A DNA stretch of 64,000 nt from NCBI RefSeq assembly GCF_037646455.1, contig NZ_JBBIXN010000004.1, positions 248,001 through 312,000 of the forward strand, in the 5' to 3' direction. This document shows positions 16,297-24,872 of the stretch, in pieces. The position numbers were made by a program, and so were the translations under genes. The notes under the pieces are model-generated. The model did no database searches, had not been told where the DNA came from, and saw only the letters and a list, made by a program, of their open reading frames with translations. Numbering within the stretch: position 1 is the first letter of the stretch; every line of letters starts with the position of its first letter. This stretch comes from Draconibacterium mangrovi_A. GTDB taxonomy: Bacteria > Bacteroidota > Bacteroidia > Bacteroidales > Prolixibacteraceae.

Positions 16297-16839
16297 TTAA
16301 TCCATGCTGTTCAATAGAGCATCTCTCTCTTTCAGGAACTCAGAAAGACGTTCGATCGGATCACGGGTAATGGCCACACGTCCTGAACGGATAAACTGCA
16401 ATACTTTGAACTTATTGAGTTCTTCGAACAGTGCCTGCGTTTCTTCTTTGTGACCTGTTTTTTCAATAACCACATAGTCTTTCGTGATTTCCAGAATACG
16501 CGCACCTGCTCTGCGAACGATCTTTTCTATATCGTCGCTTTCGTAAATCGGCTCAATGGGAACTTTGTACAAGGCAATTTCCTGGTACACCATTTCTTCG
16601 TTGGTGTGGTAAAATGCTTTTAATACATCTACCTGCTTTTCGAGCTGACGCACGACCTTTTTCACCTGTGCTTCCGTTTCGTGAATTACAATGGTGAATT
16701 TAAAAATACCGTTAATGGCTGATTCCGAAACGGTTAAACTATCGATATTGATTTTTCTTCGGGTAAAAACAATGGTTATTCTGGTTAACAAACCAATGTG
16801 GTTCTCGGAATATATTGTTATGATGAATTCTTTCTTCAT
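16297..16839 (-). CDS. ilvN: Acetolactate synthase, small (regulatory) subunit
   Basis: 180 residues. The N-terminal ACT domain (about residues 3-75) starts FIITIYSENHIGLLTRITIVFTRRKINIDSLTVSES, which carries the valine-feedback site in homologues. A C-terminal domain (about 85-165) has VRRAGARILEITKDYVVIEKTGHKEE. It activates the large subunit and gives it sensitivity to branched-chain amino acids. It is the last gene of ilvD-ilvB-ilvN, 29 bp after ilvB, followed by a strong terminator. Other annotations may call it ilvH; IlvN/IlvH naming is arbitrary here. Confidence 0.95.
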   Translation of the reverse strand: MKKEFIITIYSENHIGLLTRITIVFTRRKINIDSLTVSESAINGIFKFTIVIHETEAQVKKVVRQLEKQVDVLKAFYHTNEEMVYQEIALYKVPIEPIYESDDIEKIVRRAGARILEITKDYVVIEKTGHKEETQALFEELNKFKVLQFIRSGRVAITRDPIERLSEFLKERDALLNSMD

Positions 16840-16868
16840 TTTGTTTGTTTTAAGCGTTATTGGTTGAT

Positions 16869-18566
16869 TTATGGCTCTAGCATTACATCTGAAACCGAAG
16901 CCCCTGTTGGTACCATCGGGAACACATTGTCTTCTTTTTCAATGGTAACTTCCAGCAAATACGGACCGTCATGATCCAGCATTTTTTGGATTCCACTTTC
17001 CAGATCTTCTCGTTTGTCAACACTGTGACCATCAATTCCAAATCCTTTTCCAATGGTGATAAAGTCGGGGTTTTGCAACTCGGTGAACGAATAGCGTTTT
17101 TCAAAAAACAACTGTTGCCACTGGCGCACCATCCCGAGGAAGTGATTGTTCAGTACAATTATTTTTACCGGAAGTTTGTTTTGTGCGATCGTTCCAAGTT
17201 CCTGGATCGTCATTTGAAAACCACCGTCTCCGATCACTGCAATAACAGTTCTGTTGGGGGCTCCAAGTTGAGCGCCCATACTGGCAGGCAAGCAAAATCC
17301 CATGGTTCCCAAACCTCCTGAAGTAACATTGCTGCGCGAGTGTTTAAATTTGAAGTAGCGCTGAGCAATCATTTGATGCTGGCCTACATCGGTTACCAGA
17401 ATCGCATCGTGGTTGGTTTTTTCCGAAGCCAGATTAATTACTTCACCCATGGTTAATCCCGGCTTAGTGGGATGGATATCCTTATCGATTACCTTCTCAC
17501 GCTCAATTTCCATGCATTTGTGAAACTCCTCCATCCATTCGGAATGGTTGTTTTCTTTTACATTAGCAGTGAGCATTTTCAGTGCTTTTTTGGCATCGCC
17601 TACAACCGTTACATCGGTTTTAATGATCTTATCGACCTCGGCGGGATCGATCTCGATATGAACAATCTTGGCCTTTTTCGCATACTCGCTTACTTTGCCT
17701 GTCACCCGGTCGTCGAAACGCATACCCACGGCAATGATCAGGTCGGCTTCGTTTGTAAGCAGGTTTGGACCGTAATTCCCGTGCATTCCCAACATTCCAA
17801 CGTTTTGCGGATGATCGGTTGGTAAAGCCGAAAGCCCCAGTATTGTCCATGCAGCTGGAATTCCAGTTTTTTCTACAAAAGCTTTTAATTCATCTTCGGC
17901 ACGCCCAATAATGATACCGTGTCCGAACAGAACCATTGGTTTTTTGGCTACATCGATTAAATCAGCTGCGGCTTTTACGTCATGCGGATCAACCGGCATT
18001 TCCGGAAGGTACGAACGTATTTTTGTACACTTTTTATATTCGAAATCGAGTTCGCCAAACTGGGCGTCCTTTGTTAAGTCGATCAGTACCGGCCCCGGGC
18101 GTCCTGAGTTGGCCACATAAAATGCTTGTGCAATTGCTTCAGGAATTTCTTCGGGAGTGGTAACCTGGTAGTTCCATTTGGTAACAGGAATGGACATACC
18201 CACGATGTCTGATTCCTGGAAAGCGTCGGTACCAAGCAATGGTGACGCCACCTGACCTGTTATACAAACCAGCGGAGTGGAATCGATCATCGCATCCGCA
18301 ATTCCTGTTAACAGGTTGGTTGCACCCGGACCTGATGTTGCGAAACAAATACCCGGTTTTCCGGTGACTCTTGCATAACCCTGAGCACCATGGACGGCAC
18401 CCTGTTCGTGGCGGGTTAGAATGTGTTTAACATTTTTGTCGTGATCATACAATGCGTCGTAAACAGGCATAATCGCACCACCCGGATATCCAAAAATGGT
18501 ATCAACTCCTTCTTCCAGTAAAGAAAGGATCACTGCTTCTGAACCGGTAACTTTTTTAGCTGTCAT
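16869..18566 (-). CDS. ilvB: Acetolactate synthase, large (catalytic) subunit
   Basis: 565 residues from the ATG at 18566; the TTG at 18587 is a less likely start. It is a thiamin-diphosphate enzyme joining two pyruvates to acetolactate, or pyruvate and 2-oxobutyrate, the first shared step of Val/Leu/Ile synthesis. The TPP-binding N-terminal domain has GYPGGAIMPVYDAL and RHEQGAVHGAQGYAR with the catalytic Glu. The central domain has GMLGMHGNYGPN, and the C-terminal TPP motif GDGGFQMTIQELGTI ends in KIIVLNN. Located 57 bp after ilvD and 29 bp before ilvN in one operon. Confidence 0.96.
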   Translation of the reverse strand: MTAKKVTGSEAVILSLLEEGVDTIFGYPGGAIMPVYDALYDHDKNVKHILTRHEQGAVHGAQGYARVTGKPGICFATSGPGATNLLTGIADAMIDSTPLVCITGQVASPLLGTDAFQESDIVGMSIPVTKWNYQVTTPEEIPEAIAQAFYVANSGRPGPVLIDLTKDAQFGELDFEYKKCTKIRSYLPEMPVDPHDVKAAADLIDVAKKPMVLFGHGIIIGRAEDELKAFVEKTGIPAAWTILGLSALPTDHPQNVGMLGMHGNYGPNLLTNEADLIIAVGMRFDDRVTGKVSEYAKKAKIVHIEIDPAEVDKIIKTDVTVVGDAKKALKMLTANVKENNHSEWMEEFHKCMEIEREKVIDKDIHPTKPGLTMGEVINLASEKTNHDAILVTDVGQHQMIAQRYFKFKHSRSNVTSGGLGTMGFCLPASMGAQLGAPNRTVIAVIGDGGFQMTIQELGTIAQNKLPVKIIVLNNHFLGMVRQWQQLFFEKRYSFTELQNPDFITIGKGFGIDGHSVDKREDLESGIQKMLDHDGPYLLEVTIEKEDNVFPMVPTGASVSDVMLEP

Positions 18567-18623
18567 ACTGTTTATTTTTTGTGCCAATAACAGGCTATGT
18601 CTATATTTTGTTTTATTAATTGA

Positions 18624-20453
18624 TTAATCGATTAGTCGGATTGCACCCAAATCGGCCGAGGAAACCAAACTGGCATAAGCTTTAAGCGCTTTAGAGACTT
18701 TACGCTGCCGTGTTGCAGGTTTCCAGGCTTTGTCGCCTTTGGCCTCTTCTGCCTTTCGGCGGTTAGCAAGTTCTTTTTCCGAAATCAAAAGGTTGATCGA
18801 ACGTGCCGTTATATCAATTTCAATTTTATCATTGTTTTGAATAAGTCCGATGGCGCCTCCGCCTGCTGCTTCTGGCGAAACGTGGCCAATTGACAGTCCT
18901 GAAGTACCACCGGAGAATCTACCGTCGGTAATCAGGGCACAGTCTTTATCCAGTTGCATCGATTTCAGGTACGAAGTAGGGTAGAGCATTTCCTGCATTC
19001 CGGGACCACCTTTCGGACCTTCGTAACGAATAACGATCACATCGCCTTTTTGTACGGTTTCGCCCAAAATGCCGTTTACAGCATCTTCCTGCGAATCAAA
19101 AACTTTTGCTGTCCCGGTGAATTTGAAAATGGATTCATCAACACCTGCGGTTTTCACGATGCAACCTTTTTCGGCAATGTTACCAAAAAGTACGGCCAGC
19201 CCGCCGTCCTGGTTGTATGCGTGTTCAATATTTCGGATACAGCCTTTTTCGCGGTCGGTATCCAGCTCTTTGAACCTACTTTCTTGCGAACCCATCACCA
19301 GGTTTCTTCCGCCTCCGGGAGCAGATTTAAATTTTCTTATCGCGTCGTCGCTAACGTTTTTGCTCGTTACATCGAATTTTGCAATGGCTTCGGCAAGTGT
19401 ATTCCCATCAATGCGGTTTACTTTGGTTTCAAGCAATCCGCCACGGTCGAGTTCTGCCAAAATGGATAGAATCCCACCGGCACGGTTCACATCTTGAATG
19501 TGGTAATGCGAGTTTGGCGCCACTTTACACAGATTTGGTGTTTTTCGCGAAAGCTGGTCGATATCGCTCATAGTAAATTCAACTCCGGCTTCGTGTGCAA
19601 TGGCAAGCAAGTGAAGCACTGTGTTGGTCGATCCACCCATGGCAATGTCCAGTTTCATGGCATTCATAAAAGCATCGCGCGATGCAATACTTCTCGGAAG
19701 CACACGGTCGTCGCCCTCGTAATAATAAGTTTTTGTAGCTGCCACGATTTTCTCCACCGCTTCTTCAAAAAGGCGTTTGCGGTTAGCGTGGGTTGCCACT
19801 ATCGTTCCGTTACCCGGAAGTGCTATTCCAATGGCTTCTGCCAGGCAGTTCATCGAATTGGCTGTAAACATTCCCGAACATGATCCGCAGGTAGGACAGG
19901 CGTTCTGCTCTACCTGAGTGAGATAAGCATCAGAAATCTTTGAATCAGCGGCCATTACCATGGCATCTACCAGGTCGAGTTGTTTGTCGTCGACTTCACC
20001 GGCTTCCATCGGTCCACCAGAAACAAAAACTGCTGGGATATTTAAACGCATGGCACCCATCATCATTCCGGGTGTTATTTTGTCGCAGTTCGAGATGCAA
20101 ACCATCGCATCTACTTTGTGTGCATTACACATGTATTCCACACTGTCGGCAATTACATCGCGTGATGGAAGCGAATAGAGCATCCCATCGTGTCCCATTG
20201 CAATTCCATCGTCTACCGCTATGGTATTAAATTCAGCGGCAAAGAAACCGTGTTCTTCAATAAGGCCTTTTATGTGCTGGCCAATGTCGTGAAGGTGAGC
20301 ATGACCGGGGACAAACTGGGTAAATGAGTTTACGACGGCAATAATAGGTTTGCCAAATTGTTCTTCTTTTACTCCATTTGCTCTCCAAAGGCTTCTTGCT
20401 CCGGCCATTCTGCGACCTTTTGTTGTAGTATCGCTTCTTAATGGAATCTGCAT
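18624..20453 (-). CDS. ilvD: Dihydroxy-acid dehydratase
   Basis: 609 residues. It dehydrates 2,3-dihydroxy acids to the 2-keto acids of valine and isoleucine. The Fe-S ligand cysteines are visible in CISNCDKITPGM and CGSCSGMFTANSMN, with the third in the early FNTIAVDDGIAMGH region context. The C-terminal signature GRFSGGTSGLSIGHVSPEAA is present. The start at 20453 follows the terminator/antiterminator leader described at 20486-20614. First structural gene of the ilvDBN operon; ilvC and leu genes are not in this window. Confidence 0.97.
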   Translation of the reverse strand: MQIPLRSDTTTKGRRMAGARSLWRANGVKEEQFGKPIIAVVNSFTQFVPGHAHLHDIGQHIKGLIEEHGFFAAEFNTIAVDDGIAMGHDGMLYSLPSRDVIADSVEYMCNAHKVDAMVCISNCDKITPGMMMGAMRLNIPAVFVSGGPMEAGEVDDKQLDLVDAMVMAADSKISDAYLTQVEQNACPTCGSCSGMFTANSMNCLAEAIGIALPGNGTIVATHANRKRLFEEAVEKIVAATKTYYYEGDDRVLPRSIASRDAFMNAMKLDIAMGGSTNTVLHLLAIAHEAGVEFTMSDIDQLSRKTPNLCKVAPNSHYHIQDVNRAGGILSILAELDRGGLLETKVNRIDGNTLAEAIAKFDVTSKNVSDDAIRKFKSAPGGGRNLVMGSQESRFKELDTDREKGCIRNIEHAYNQDGGLAVLFGNIAEKGCIVKTAGVDESIFKFTGTAKVFDSQEDAVNGILGETVQKGDVIVIRYEGPKGGPGMQEMLYPTSYLKSMQLDKDCALITDGRFSGGTSGLSIGHVSPEAAGGGAIGLIQNNDKIEIDITARSINLLISEKELANRRKAEEAKGDKAWKPATRQRKVSKALKAYASLVSSADLGAIRLID

Positions 20454-20485
20454 ACTATTTCGTCTTTTACTGTCGGTTTATACAT

Positions 20486-20519
20486 TAAAAAAGCCTTTCT
20501 CTGTTTTCGAGAAAGGCTT
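20486..20519 (-). terminator. Attenuator terminator in the ilv leader
   Basis: In the RNA, AAGCCTTTCTC (20509-20519) pairs perfectly with GAGAAAGGCTT (20491-20501), an 11-bp stem with a 7-base loop, followed by a run of six U counting the last stem bases. It sits between the leader peptide and ilvD, 33 bases before the ilvD ATG, so it must be read through for the operon to be expressed. Its 5' arm can instead pair with GAGGAAGGCT at 20551-20560, inside the leader peptide's last codons. Confidence 0.85.
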
Positions 20520-20548
20520 GTAAATATTGTTTCACTTTATAACATACG

Positions 20549-20614
20549 CTAGCCTTCCTCAGAAAATCCAAGAATGACAACCAGAATGACTAGAATGTTA
20601 GTAAATGTTCTCAT
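20549..20614 (-). CDS. ilv operon leader peptide (21 residues, Ile/Leu/Val-rich)
   Basis: An ATG at 20614 opens a 21-codon frame ending at TAG (20549-20551). Its centre reads NILVILVVIL: nine consecutive branched-chain codons (three Ile, three Leu, three Val). Downstream the last codons encode GFSEEG. The segment GAGGAAGGCT spanning the codons E-E-G and stop (20551-20560) is complementary (10 pairs, one G-U) to the 5' arm of the terminator. A ribosome stalled on the branched-chain codons would leave this segment free to form the antiterminator; a ribosome reaching the stop would cover it and allow termination. This is the logic of enterobacterial ilv attenuation. Confidence 0.85.
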   Translation of the reverse strand: MRTFTNILVILVVILGFSEEG

Positions 20615-20636
20615 CGTATATTGTTGAGTTTGGAAA

Positions 20637-20667
20637 CAAATGTAGAAATTATAATTAATTCGCAAAA
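20637..20667 (-). promoter_or_regulatory. Promoter of the ilv leader and ilvDBN operon
   Basis: On the minus strand TTTTG (20663-20667), an 18-base spacer and TACATTTG (20637-20644) match the Bacteroidota promoter consensus. The box ends 22 bases before the leader-peptide ATG, so the leader peptide would start very near the 5' end of the mRNA. Confidence 0.65.
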
Positions 20668-20828
20668 CGATTTGAAATTAAAAAATAGTTTTTTGTGTGA
20701 AATTTAAATTTGTAGTTCAGTTTTTATTCCATTTGTTAAGATAGAGTACTGCATTTTATCTGTAATATTCTATGTAAATATTTGGTTAATACGAATTTCA
20801 ATTTTTACTTTATACAAAATCTAAACTT

Positions 20829-22307
20829 ATGAGCATGCGATGGATGTTAGTGCTGTTGGTATGTGGTGTTTTTCTGTGGGGATGCGCAGGAACTCCGGGT
20901 GAGGAGGTAAAAGCCACTGACAGTAATCCCAAAATAGAGCCCGATTATTCCGATTTGATTATACCCGCCAACATTGCTCCGCTGAATTTTAAAGTTAACG
21001 AAGAAGGAGATGCTTTTTATGTGAAAGTAAGTGGCGATAACGGTGAAGAATTAGGTGTTCGGGGAAATCGTCGTTCAGTATTTCATTTTCCGGAGAAGAA
21101 GTGGAAAAAATTACTCATCGCGAATGCGGACAAAACGATACATTTTGATGTTTTTGTAAAGCGCGAAGGAAAATGGACGGCATTCAGGACTTTCAGCAAC
21201 TCGGTTTCTTCCCAAAAGATCGATCCGTTTTTGTACTATCGCTTATTGTATCCGGGTTACGAGAGCTGGTCCGAGATAAGTATTGTGCAACGAAGTTTGG
21301 AGAGTTTCGAGGAAAAAGCAGTCATCGAGAACAATGTTGTCGGGCAAAATTGCGTGAACTGCCATGCTTTTAATAATCAGAACTCGGAGGACTTTATGTT
21401 TCACATGCGGGGTAATTTGGGCGGAACTTATTTTGCTGATGGTGATGAACTAAAGAAAGTGAACCTGAAAACCAAGGAAATGCAAAATGGTGCCGTGTAT
21501 CCGCGATGGCATCCTTCGGGTGAATATGTAGCTTTTTCCTCGAATAAGGTGGTGCAGCAATTTCATGCCATGGAAAACAAAAAGATTGAAGTTTCCGATC
21601 TGAATTCATCGCTTGTTTTATACGACCTTGATGACAATGAAATAATGCAGGTTCCTGTCGATCCAGATAAACAGTATATGGATACATATCCGGAATGGTC
21701 GCCCGATGGACGCTACCTGTATTTTTGCCGGGCAGTCCAAATTGCACATAATTACGATTACCGCGATACGAAATACAATTTATACCGTGTTGGATTTGAT
21801 CCCGGGAAAAGAAGATTTTCTGAACCTGAATTAATTTTTGATGCAGCAGCAATCGGAAAGAGTGTTTCATTTCCACGAGTATCTCCATCCGGAGATGTAC
21901 TTATTTTTACCCTGCATGATTACGGCTGTTTTTCGATTTGGCATAAAGAAGCCGATCTATATTCGATCGACCTTGAAAACTTACAGGTTGCCAGATGTGC
22001 TAACAACAGCGATTTTACCGAGAGTTACCACAGTTGGTCAAAAAACGGGAACTGGTTGGTTTTCAGTAGTAAAAGAGGCGACGGATTAACGGCGAGACCT
22101 TACATATCATTCGTGGACAAAAGCGGAATGACTTCGAAACCTTTTATTCTGCCGCAGAAAGATCCGGAATTCTACAAAGGATTTATTAAGACATTTAATA
22201 TCCCCGAATTTGCAACGGCTGATGTTAATTTTAAACCGGGTAAACTAAGAAAAGCCGCCGGTGAAGAAGCCATACAAGCCCGGTGGACAACAATCCAAAG
22301 CAATTAA
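20829..22307 (+). CDS. TolB-like beta-propeller lipoprotein with one haem c motif
   Basis: 492 residues. A lipoprotein signal ends at LWGC (Cys at about residue 19). After a beta-rich N-terminal domain (about 40-150) comes CVNCHAF (about 176-182), a single CXXCH haem-attachment motif. PD40 propeller strands follow: YPRWHPSGEYVAFSSN, YPEWSPDGRYLYFCRA, FPRVSPSGDVLIFTL and YHSWSKNGNWLVFSSKR. Family members are annotated as TolB-like or cytochrome c-containing proteins in Bacteroidota, with unknown roles; an outer-membrane or periplasmic electron-transfer or sensing role is possible. It forms a unit with the membrane protein whose ATG begins two bases after its stop. Confidence 0.85.
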   Translation: MSMRWMLVLLVCGVFLWGCAGTPGEEVKATDSNPKIEPDYSDLIIPANIAPLNFKVNEEGDAFYVKVSGDNGEELGVRGNRRSVFHFPEKKWKKLLIANADKTIHFDVFVKREGKWTAFRTFSNSVSSQKIDPFLYYRLLYPGYESWSEISIVQRSLESFEEKAVIENNVVGQNCVNCHAFNNQNSEDFMFHMRGNLGGTYFADGDELKKVNLKTKEMQNGAVYPRWHPSGEYVAFSSNKVVQQFHAMENKKIEVSDLNSSLVLYDLDDNEIMQVPVDPDKQYMDTYPEWSPDGRYLYFCRAVQIAHNYDYRDTKYNLYRVGFDPGKRRFSEPELIFDAAAIGKSVSFPRVSPSGDVLIFTLHDYGCFSIWHKEADLYSIDLENLQVARCANNSDFTESYHSWSKNGNWLVFSSKRGDGLTARPYISFVDKSGMTSKPFILPQKDPEFYKGFIKTFNIPEFATADVNFKPGKLRKAAGEEAIQARWTTIQSN

Positions 22308-22308
22308 A

Positions 22309-24069
22309 ATGAACACTGTTCCTAATAAAACCAACTTTTTAATCCGGCTTATTCCTTATGCCTTGCTGTTACTTTTTACGTTTTTATTTCTCTACAGCTT
22401 TACCGATTATATTTTCTATTACCAGGAGAAGTCGTCACTGTTTCTTGTCACATTTTCTTTTCTGACACAGCAACTCGATCATCCGGGCGGATTTCTGGAG
22501 TACCTGGGAAAGTTACAAAGCACATTTTATTTTTACCCTTTTGTTGGTGCTCTTATGGTGAGTGTTGAGATTTGTGGCATAATTTTCTTGACCAGCCGGT
22601 TGGGCAGAAAATTAGTAGCAGAACGCTTTATTCTTGTACCTTTTATAATAGGATCCCTGCTGTTTTTTCTGCAAACCAATTACCAGTACCAGACTCTCAA
22701 TAACCTGGGCATATTGTTCCAATTGCTTTTGTTTTTGGGGATAATTGCTATTCCTTCAAAACACCGGTGGATTTCTTTGATCCTGGTTCCGGTTACCTAT
22801 TTTCTTTTTGGCAGTTTTTCGTATTTGTTACTTGGCATGCTTACCTTATTTTTCCTTTTAGAAAAGAGCTGGTTACAACTGCTGTTAACTTGGCTGGGAT
22901 TGGTTGTTTTCTTTTTTCTGGGTAAAGAGTTTTTATTTTATCAAACTACAAGTACGCTGTTGGTTTTTCCCTTTTCAATTACCGATATAGGCGGACAGTT
23001 AATTCTGTTCGGAATGGCCGGACTTTTAATGGTACTTATCCCTGTGTTGGGAAAGATTCATCTAAAATCAGTTGAGAACCTAAAAATCCGACGTGTCGGG
23101 ATAACTGAATTTTTTCCTTTCCTGATATTATTATTGCTGGCAGTTGCGGTATTTATGCGAGTTGATAAAAAGAATGAACACTATTTTCATGCGGAGAAAT
23201 TGTTTTATGAACAAAAATTTGATGAACTGATCCGATTTAATTCTCGCGTTCCAACAAACAACAAACTCACCTTATTTTTAAATAATGTGGCTCTGACTGA
23301 AACCGGACGTTTGGGAGACTCATTTTTCAAATTCCGACAGAGCCCCGATGGAAGTACACTATTTTTAAAATGGGAGAATATAGGCCAGTTTATAAGGTTT
23401 GGCGGTTACTACTACTATGCAGTTGGAATTGTGAACGAGGCACAACGATGGGCCTACGAGTATACTGTAATTTATGGGTATACGCCCGAAACTATAAAAA
23501 TGCTGATAAAGACTGAGCTTATTAAAGGGAACTACAAGACAGCAGAAAAGTACATTTCAATTCTCGAAAAATCTGTTTTTTACAAAAAAGAAGCGTACAA
23601 TTTTCGAAAGTTTCTGAATAATGATGAGGCGGTACTGGCAGATAAAGAACTTGGAGCTAAAAAGCGAATAGATACTCAACTCGATTTTTTTGTAAAGAGC
23701 GATGAGCCCTGGCTGAACCTGTTGCCAGTTTTGGAAGCCGATTCGACAAACCGTATTGCCCTGGAGTATGAAATGGCCTGGTTGATGTTGCAAAAAGATA
23801 TGAAAGGAATTATAGAACTTCTGCCATCGATGGAGAGGGCAGGATTTAAGCGAATTCCCAAAAATGTGGAAGAAGCTGTAGTCACCTATAAATTATTGAG
23901 GGTAGGTGAGATGCCCGTGTTAAATACCCTTCAAATCGATCCGAAAACGGAGCAGCGTTTCCAACGATATTACCAGATATTTCAGCAAAACCAGAGGAAT
24001 AAACTACAGGCACAAAGTGCGCTGCGTGAGTTTGCCGACACCTACTGGTATTATGTGTTTTTCGAATAA
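22309..24069 (+). CDS. DUF6057-type polytopic membrane protein with a C-terminal TPR-like domain
   Basis: 586 residues from the ATG at 22309, immediately after the stop of the haem lipoprotein gene (a GTG at 22261 inside that gene is rejected). About nine hydrophobic segments fill the first 290 residues (for example LLLLFTFLFLYSFTDYIFYY, LGMLTLFFLLEKSWLQLLL and FFPFLILLLLAVAVFM). The remaining 290 residues are soluble and helical, with TPR-like pairs (EKLFYEQKFDELIRFNSRVP, ELIKGNYKTAEKYISILEKS). This matches the DUF6057 family of Bacteroidota. Function is unknown; the tight coupling to a haem-binding beta-propeller lipoprotein suggests they work together in the envelope. Confidence 0.8.
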   Translation: MNTVPNKTNFLIRLIPYALLLLFTFLFLYSFTDYIFYYQEKSSLFLVTFSFLTQQLDHPGGFLEYLGKLQSTFYFYPFVGALMVSVEICGIIFLTSRLGRKLVAERFILVPFIIGSLLFFLQTNYQYQTLNNLGILFQLLLFLGIIAIPSKHRWISLILVPVTYFLFGSFSYLLLGMLTLFFLLEKSWLQLLLTWLGLVVFFFLGKEFLFYQTTSTLLVFPFSITDIGGQLILFGMAGLLMVLIPVLGKIHLKSVENLKIRRVGITEFFPFLILLLLAVAVFMRVDKKNEHYFHAEKLFYEQKFDELIRFNSRVPTNNKLTLFLNNVALTETGRLGDSFFKFRQSPDGSTLFLKWENIGQFIRFGGYYYYAVGIVNEAQRWAYEYTVIYGYTPETIKMLIKTELIKGNYKTAEKYISILEKSVFYKKEAYNFRKFLNNDEAVLADKELGAKKRIDTQLDFFVKSDEPWLNLLPVLEADSTNRIALEYEMAWLMLQKDMKGIIELLPSMERAGFKRIPKNVEEAVVTYKLLRVGEMPVLNTLQIDPKTEQRFQRYYQIFQQNQRNKLQAQSALREFADTYWYYVFFE

Positions 24070-24097
24070 AGGGCTATTAATTAGATTTAAGATGCGG

Positions 24098-24823
24098 CTA
24101 AAGCTTAGAAGCATATTCGGCAGCTAGTAGAAAAATGTTATTCTGTGCGGCATCGAAAGCATCGGTACCGTAATTTATCGTTCCCAGTTCAACAATGGCT
24201 TTTATAATGTGATTATGTTCCATGCTGTCCAATAAGGGCTGGTAATCATCGAAGAACATAACTCTGGAAGTGGCGAAAGTAGGGCCTTCGCATGCGTAAT
24301 CACCTGACTCTCCGTTTCTGAGGTCTTGCTTTATTTTAAGTTCGTCGAGTAAATCAAGCTTTAGTTGTTTGGTGGCATTTTTAAGGAAAACTTCCTGAGC
24401 AAGCACAACTTCAAGGTTGTAGGTGTAGAAATTAAAACCACCGTGCTGAATGGAAAGTAAATCGCAATTGTAGTGTATTGTGTCTATCGAAATATATTTT
24501 GCAATAAGGTGTTCCAGTGCATCATCACGGCTTTCCAGTTCAGGGAATCCATGTTTACTTCTAACCAGATCGTAACCACTTTGTAAGCCACAACAGCCAG
24601 CCGTTTGGATATAAAGGCTCGGAAAGTTGTATGAAACAGCATCGACTAAATCTTTTGTTTCCATGCAAGGCCAGTATAACTCCGGAATTTTGCCGGGAAA
24701 AGTATCGTTAAAATGTCCGGTGGCATAGAATTCGCAAGGTTCCATTTCCGGTTCTGTTTCATCCTGTTCCGAACAGGAAAACAGTCCGATCAGCAAACAG
24801 AAGAGGGGAAAACCGTATTTCAT
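24098..24823 (-). CDS. Lipoprotein of unknown function
   Basis: 241 residues from the ATG at 24823 (a GTG one codon upstream is possible). The lipobox is LFSC, followed by acidic SEQDETEPEMEP, a pattern associated with surface export of lipoproteins in Bacteroidota. Seven or more cysteines in the mature part (PCEF, WPCM, AGCCGLQ, NCDLL, YACEG) suggest disulfides. It lies 50 bp behind the MFS permease gene on the same strand and may be the last gene of the uptake locus. I do not recognise a family. Confidence 0.7.
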   Translation of the reverse strand: MKYGFPLFCLLIGLFSCSEQDETEPEMEPCEFYATGHFNDTFPGKIPELYWPCMETKDLVDAVSYNFPSLYIQTAGCCGLQSGYDLVRSKHGFPELESRDDALEHLIAKYISIDTIHYNCDLLSIQHGGFNFYTYNLEVVLAQEVFLKNATKQLKLDLLDELKIKQDLRNGESGDYACEGPTFATSRVMFFDDYQPLLDSMEHNHIIKAIVELGTINYGTDAFDAAQNNIFLLAAEYASKL

Positions 24824-24872
24824 CACTTATGTATAGGGTATTATGGATTAGGTAATCTCTTGATTTAAAGTA

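Noticed and set aside
22261..22308. GTG start of the DUF6057 gene inside the haem lipoprotein gene
   Set aside because: The ATG at 22309, just after the upstream stop, gives a normal N-terminus before the first membrane helix.
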